From: Chloroflexota bacterium | Lineage (GTDB): Bacteria; Chloroflexota; UBA6077 | DNA: 8,521 nucleotides | Assembly (NCBI GenBank): GCA_021788565.1 | Contig: JAJYKO010000183.1 | Span: forward strand, 1 to 8,521 | Direction: 5' to 3' | Shown here: positions 6,098-8,521 of the stretch, one piece after another | How the letters are laid out: each line of letters opens with the position of its first letter | Position numbering within the stretch: position 1 is the first letter of the stretch | Translations under genes and position numbers: made by a program | Notes under the pieces: generated by a model | The model's database searches: none | What the model was told of the DNA's origin: nothing | What the model saw: only the letters and a program-made list of their open reading frames with translations

Positions 6098-7195
6098 ATG
6101 ACCCGCGATCGGATACTGGGCATCATCGGAATAGTAGTGGTGCTGCTTGTGGCAGTGGGGGTGGTGCTCGCGGCGACGCAGGGCGTCGAGATAGTGCGGG
6201 ACCCCAGGGGAGCCGTTCAGTCACTTATCTCCGGGTCGGATGAGGCGGCGAATCCGAGCGACACAACGAAGCGAGTCTTTACTGTGCAGCAAGGGGACGC
6301 AGCTTCGTCGATAGGGGATCGGCTCGAGGCGGCCGGCCTCATAAAGAACGCGCTCGGATTTCGGCTGATGGCCGAGAAGATGGGAGTTGCGGGCGAACTG
6401 GCCGCGGGGGACTACGAGCTTTCGCCGAGCATGAAGCCCAGCGAGATACTGAGCATCCTCGCGTCTGGAAAGACGAAGCTGGGGCCGCTGATCACCATTC
6501 CTGAAGGCTGGCGTGCCGAGCAGATCGCTGAGCGGGTCTCGGCCGGCGGAGTCGGGACCGTGGATCAGTTCATGTCGCTGGTGCGGGGAGGCAAAAGTGA
6601 CTCGGCTTTGTTGGCAAGCCGGCCAGCCGGCGCGAGCCTCGAGGGCTACCTGTTTCCGGATTCGTACCGGATCGACGATAGGACCACCCCGCGGACCCTG
6701 GAGGAGCGGATGGTGGCGCAGTTCGGGGCCAAGTTCACCGCCGACATGGTGCAGAAGGCTGCTGCCCGGGGTATGACGGTCCACCAGATTGTGACCCTCG
6801 CGTCCATCATCGAGCGAGAGGCCGTCGTCCCGTCCGAGCGTCCCTTGATGGCCGGCGTCTTCTACAACAGGCTAAAGGATGGCATGAAGCTCGACACTGA
6901 TCCTACGGTCCAGTATGCAGTGGCCAGCGTTGATCCCACCTCCGTCAGCAAGTATGGCTGGTGGAAAACCAACCTCACTGTCCAGGACCTGGCCGTAGAC
7001 TCGCCCTACAACACCTACAAGTATTCGGGGCTTCCGCCAGGCCCCATCTGTGACCCCGGACTCGCGTCACTGCAGGCAGCGCTCAACCCCACGCCCAGCG
7101 ATTACCTCTACTTCGTGGCCAAGCCGGACGGCACCCACGCCTTCGCCAAGACGCTCGCGGAGCACAACGCCAACGTGGCCAAGTACCGCAAGTAG
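6098..7195 (+). CDS. mltG: Endolytic murein transglycosylase MltG (YceG family)
   Basis: The 365-aa inner-membrane enzyme cuts nascent peptidoglycan glycan strands and is thought to set strand length, working with the elongation machinery. Residues 6-27 (ILGIIGIVVVLLVAVGVVLAAT) are the single N-terminal membrane anchor. A LysM-like subdomain follows (VFTVQQGDAASSIGDRLEAAGLI, 60-82; AGDYELSPSMKPSEIL, 103-118), then the catalytic YceG domain: ITIPEGWRAEQIAE (132-145), LEGYLFPDSY (181-190), LASIIERE with the expected catalytic Glu239, FYNRLKDGMKLDTDPTVQYA (255-274) and SPYNTY...GLPPGPICDPG (302-321). Many relatives have ICNPG where this has ICDPG. ATG 6098 is chosen over TTG 6080 because it puts a basic MTRDR directly before the anchor; the upstream Shine-Dalgarno is weak for both. 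The last codon and stop lie inside a terminal inverted repeat of the downstream element. Confidence 0.95.
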   Translation: MTRDRILGIIGIVVVLLVAVGVVLAATQGVEIVRDPRGAVQSLISGSDEAANPSDTTKRVFTVQQGDAASSIGDRLEAAGLIKNALGFRLMAEKMGVAGELAAGDYELSPSMKPSEILSILASGKTKLGPLITIPEGWRAEQIAERVSAGGVGTVDQFMSLVRGGKSDSALLASRPAGASLEGYLFPDSYRIDDRTTPRTLEERMVAQFGAKFTADMVQKAAARGMTVHQIVTLASIIEREAVVPSERPLMAGVFYNRLKDGMKLDTDPTVQYAVASVDPTSVSKYGWWKTNLTVQDLAVDSPYNTYKYSGLPPGPICDPGLASLQAALNPTPSDYLYFVAKPDGTHAFAKTLAEHNANVAKYRK

Positions 7196-7351
7196 GAGCC
7201 GCCGACAATTGCCAGGTTCATCGCCGGCAGGAGCCGCCGACAATTGCCAGGTTCATCGCCGGCAGGAGCCGCCGACAATTGCCAGGTTCATCGCCGGCAG
7301 GAGCCGCCGACAATTGCCAGGTTCATCGCCGGCAGGAGCCGGCTCCTACTT
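7190..7351 (+). repeat. 162-bp repeat element: 12-bp terminal inverted repeats around four 35-bp tandem repeats
   Basis: Four identical, contiguous 35-base units occupy 7195-7229, 7230-7264, 7265-7299 and 7300-7334, each starting GGAGCCGCCGACAATTG and ending CATCGCCGGCA; a fifth copy begins at 7335 and breaks off after 7 bases. The block is bounded by exact inverted repeats AAGTAGGAGCCG (7190-7201) and CGGCTCCTACTT (7340-7351). At the right end GCCGGC-AGGA-GCCGGC (7328-7343) forms a 6-bp hairpin, whereas the internal unit junctions allow only 4 bp there. A single-unit ancestor would be a palindrome-ended REP/MITE-like element of about 57 bp, later expanded in tandem. No spacers separate the units, so it is not a CRISPR, and 35 is not a multiple of 3, so it does not encode a repeat peptide in one frame. 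Confidence 0.9.
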
Positions 7352-7374
7352 CCTCCTTCCTGGGGAATACCCTA

Positions 7375-7383
7375 TGCTATAAT
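7375..7383 (+). promoter_or_regulatory. Extended -10 promoter for hslV-hslU
   Basis: TGCTATAAT (7375-7383) combines the TGn extension with a perfect TATAAT box. Nothing close to TTGACA lies at the right distance upstream (about 7354-7362 is pyrimidine-rich), which fits an extended -10 promoter that can work without a good -35. The start would be near 7390, about 40 bases before hslV and about 40 bases past the repeat element. Confidence 0.65.
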
Positions 7384-7430
7384 TCGATTCAGGTCGCGAA
7401 TGCCTTAACTAGGTTGGGGGTACCGCCCAG

Positions 7431-7979
7431 ATGTCGACGGATGGCAGGATCCACGGCACCACGGTTCTGGCTGTGAGAAGGGACGGTGTGGTTGCAATCG
7501 CAGCCGACGGGCAGATAACCGTCGGCGATGTGGTGATGAAGCACACTGCCAAGAAGATCAGGCGGCTCTACAGGGACAAGATCCTCGCGGGGTTCGCCGG
7601 AGCCGTAGCCGACGCGATTACCCTCTTCGAGCGCTTCGAGTCCCGCCTGGAGCAGCACGGTGGCAATCTCCGGAAGTCCGCGGTGGAGCTCACCAAGGAG
7701 TGGCGGACCGACAAGTACCTCCGCAGGCTGGAAGCTTCCTTGATTGTTGCCGACCTGCAGGACATGTTGGTGCTTTCCGGTGAGGGAGAAGTCATCGAGC
7801 CTGACGCCGGGGTAGTGGCCATCGGCTCCGGGGCTCCGTACGCTCAGGCAGCTGCCACGGCTCTCCTCGATCACAGCCCGCTACCGGCTCCGGAGATCGC
7901 GCGGATCGCGCTGGAGATCGCGGCGAGCCTCTGCATCTACACGAACACCTCCATCACAGTGGACGTGCTCGAGCCGTGA
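7431..7979 (+). CDS. hslV: ATP-dependent protease HslUV, peptidase subunit HslV
   Basis: The 182-aa proteasome-beta-like subunit forms the double-ring proteolytic core of HslUV (ClpQY) in the cytoplasm. Family residues are all visible: [10 protein letters not shown] at 8-17, DGQITVG (26-32), [11 protein letters not shown] (36-46), [19 protein letters not shown] (52-70), [17 protein letters not shown] (86-102), AIGSGAPYA (130-138) and CIYTN (168-172). If the nucleophile is Thr10, then D26, K42 and S133 correspond to the D17, K33 and S124 positions of mature HslV. That implies a 9-residue propeptide MSTDGRIHG cut at Gly-Thr, unlike E. coli HslV, where only Met is removed. ATG 7431 has a G-run (7416-7420) 10 bases upstream as a poor Shine-Dalgarno. 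hslU follows after 53 bases. Confidence 0.96.
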   Translation: MSTDGRIHGTTVLAVRRDGVVAIAADGQITVGDVVMKHTAKKIRRLYRDKILAGFAGAVADAITLFERFESRLEQHGGNLRKSAVELTKEWRTDKYLRRLEASLIVADLQDMLVLSGEGEVIEPDAGVVAIGSGAPYAQAAATALLDHSPLPAPEIARIALEIAASLCIYTNTSITVDVLEP

Positions 7980-8020
7980 CCTGGTAGGGCGGCCGTGGCC
8001 TGCACATCTCTTTCCTTCGC

Positions 8021-8025
8021 AAGGA
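8021..8025 (+). promoter_or_regulatory. Ribosome binding site of hslU
   Basis: AAGGA lies 7 bases before ATG 8033 and supports that start, whose product begins with the family's [16 protein letters not shown]. Confidence 0.75.
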
Positions 8026-8032
8026 TCGGGAA

Positions 8033-8521
8033 ATGGAAGATAGAACCCCCCGCGAAATCGTCGAAGAGCTCGATAAGTACATCATCGGACAAGAGTCTGC
8101 CAAGAAGGCGATGGCGATTGCCCTTCGGAATCGCTATCGGCGACGGCTGCTACCGCCAGAAGCCAGGGAGGATGTCGCGCCGAAGAACATAATGATGATA
8201 GGTGCCACAGGTGTTGGGAAGACGGAAATAGCCCGCCGTGTGGCCGTGATGTCCAGGGCCCCGTTCATCAAAGTCGAGGCAACCAGGTTCACGGAGGTCG
8301 GCTATGTCGGCAAGGATGTCGAGAGCATAATGCAGGACCTCGTGGAGGCTTCCGTTAACCTGCTTTCGGAGCAGAAGGTGCAGGAGGTGCAGCCCCAGGC
8401 CGAGCGGCTCGCGGAGGAGCGCATCATAGACTATCTGCTGATCCAGGCTCCGGTGGGCCGTCGTAGGATGTCCGCTCGCAAGGGACAACAGGTAGTCTCT
8501 GCTGTGGCAGCCGGGAAGCCG
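8033..8521 (+). CDS. hslU: ATP-dependent protease HslUV, ATPase subunit HslU (3' end outside window)
   Basis: The 163 visible residues are the N-terminal third of the AAA+ unfoldase that feeds substrates into HslV. They begin [20 protein letters not shown] (5-24). The Walker A loop is GATGVGKT (57-64); most relatives have Pro where this has Ala58, with the catalytic Lys63 and Thr64 kept. [22 protein letters not shown] (78-99) contains the GYVG pore loop (90-93) that grips substrate. From about 111 the sequence enters the intermediate (I) domain, charged and helical ([24 protein letters not shown]), which is normally variable. Walker B and the C-terminal tail that docks into HslV lie beyond the window. 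The 53-base gap from hslV has no promoter or terminator I can recognise, so the two genes are probably one operon. Confidence 0.95.
   Translation, partial: MEDRTPREIVEELDKYIIGQESAKKAMAIALRNRYRRRLLPPEAREDVAPKNIMMIGATGVGKTEIARRVAVMSRAPFIKVEATRFTEVGYVGKDVESIMQDLVEASVNLLSEQKVQEVQPQAERLAEERIIDYLLIQAPVGRRRMSARKGQQVVSAVAAGKP

Noticed and set aside
7195..7340. CRISPR array
   Set aside because: The repeats are contiguous 35-bp tandem copies with no spacers, and no cas gene is present.
7050..7382. Open frame of 110 codons running through the repeat array
   Set aside because: It starts inside mltG in another frame, has no ribosome site, and cycles frames through a 35-bp repeat; its low-complexity product looks like a by-product of the repeat.

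Overview
This 8.5 kb window is GC-rich bacterial chromosome carrying housekeeping genes, all on the plus strand. The order alaS - membrane-anchored baseplate-J-like gene - ruvX - mltG - hslV - hslU, the non-phage 'baseplate J/gp47' protein and the HslV sequence suggest a Chloroflexota bacterium (Dehalococcoidia or SAR202-like). That placement is an inference from gene content and remembered family resemblance; no search was run.

Left part (1-1163): the 3' end of a sensor histidine kinase (HATPase domain only) enters from the left edge. Directly after its stop lies a cluster of CGTCAT-type repeats ending in a REP-like hairpin with a GAAA loop. A 225-aa SAM-dependent methyltransferase with a short hydrophobic N-terminus follows.

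Middle (1164-5991): alaS has a near-consensus sigma-70-type promoter and a short leader holding a perfect 13-bp inverted repeat. The 3' arm of that repeat could also pair with the alaS start region. The alaS product is a complete 872-aa alanyl-tRNA synthetase with aminoacylation, editing and DHHA1 parts. Next come a 523-aa protein (cytoplasmic N-domain, one membrane span, external baseplate-J-like domain with a Pro/Ser/Thr linker) and ruvX, joined by a 4-nt GTGA stop/start overlap.

Right part (5992-8521): mltG follows a 106-nt gap rich in complementary G- and C-rich arms. Its last codon and stop lie inside one arm of a 162-bp element: 12-bp terminal inverted repeats enclosing four identical 35-bp tandem repeats. 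Just downstream, an extended -10 promoter probably drives hslV and hslU (the latter cut by the window edge), which encode the ATP-dependent HslUV protease.

Functionally the genes cover translation (AlaRS), nucleic-acid processing (RuvX), cell-wall synthesis (MltG) and proteolysis (HslVU). I see no phage, CRISPR, transposase, rRNA or tRNA gene. The least explained items are the mltG/hslV repeat element, the alaS leader and the baseplate-J-like membrane protein. No stretch over 300 bases lacks a gene.
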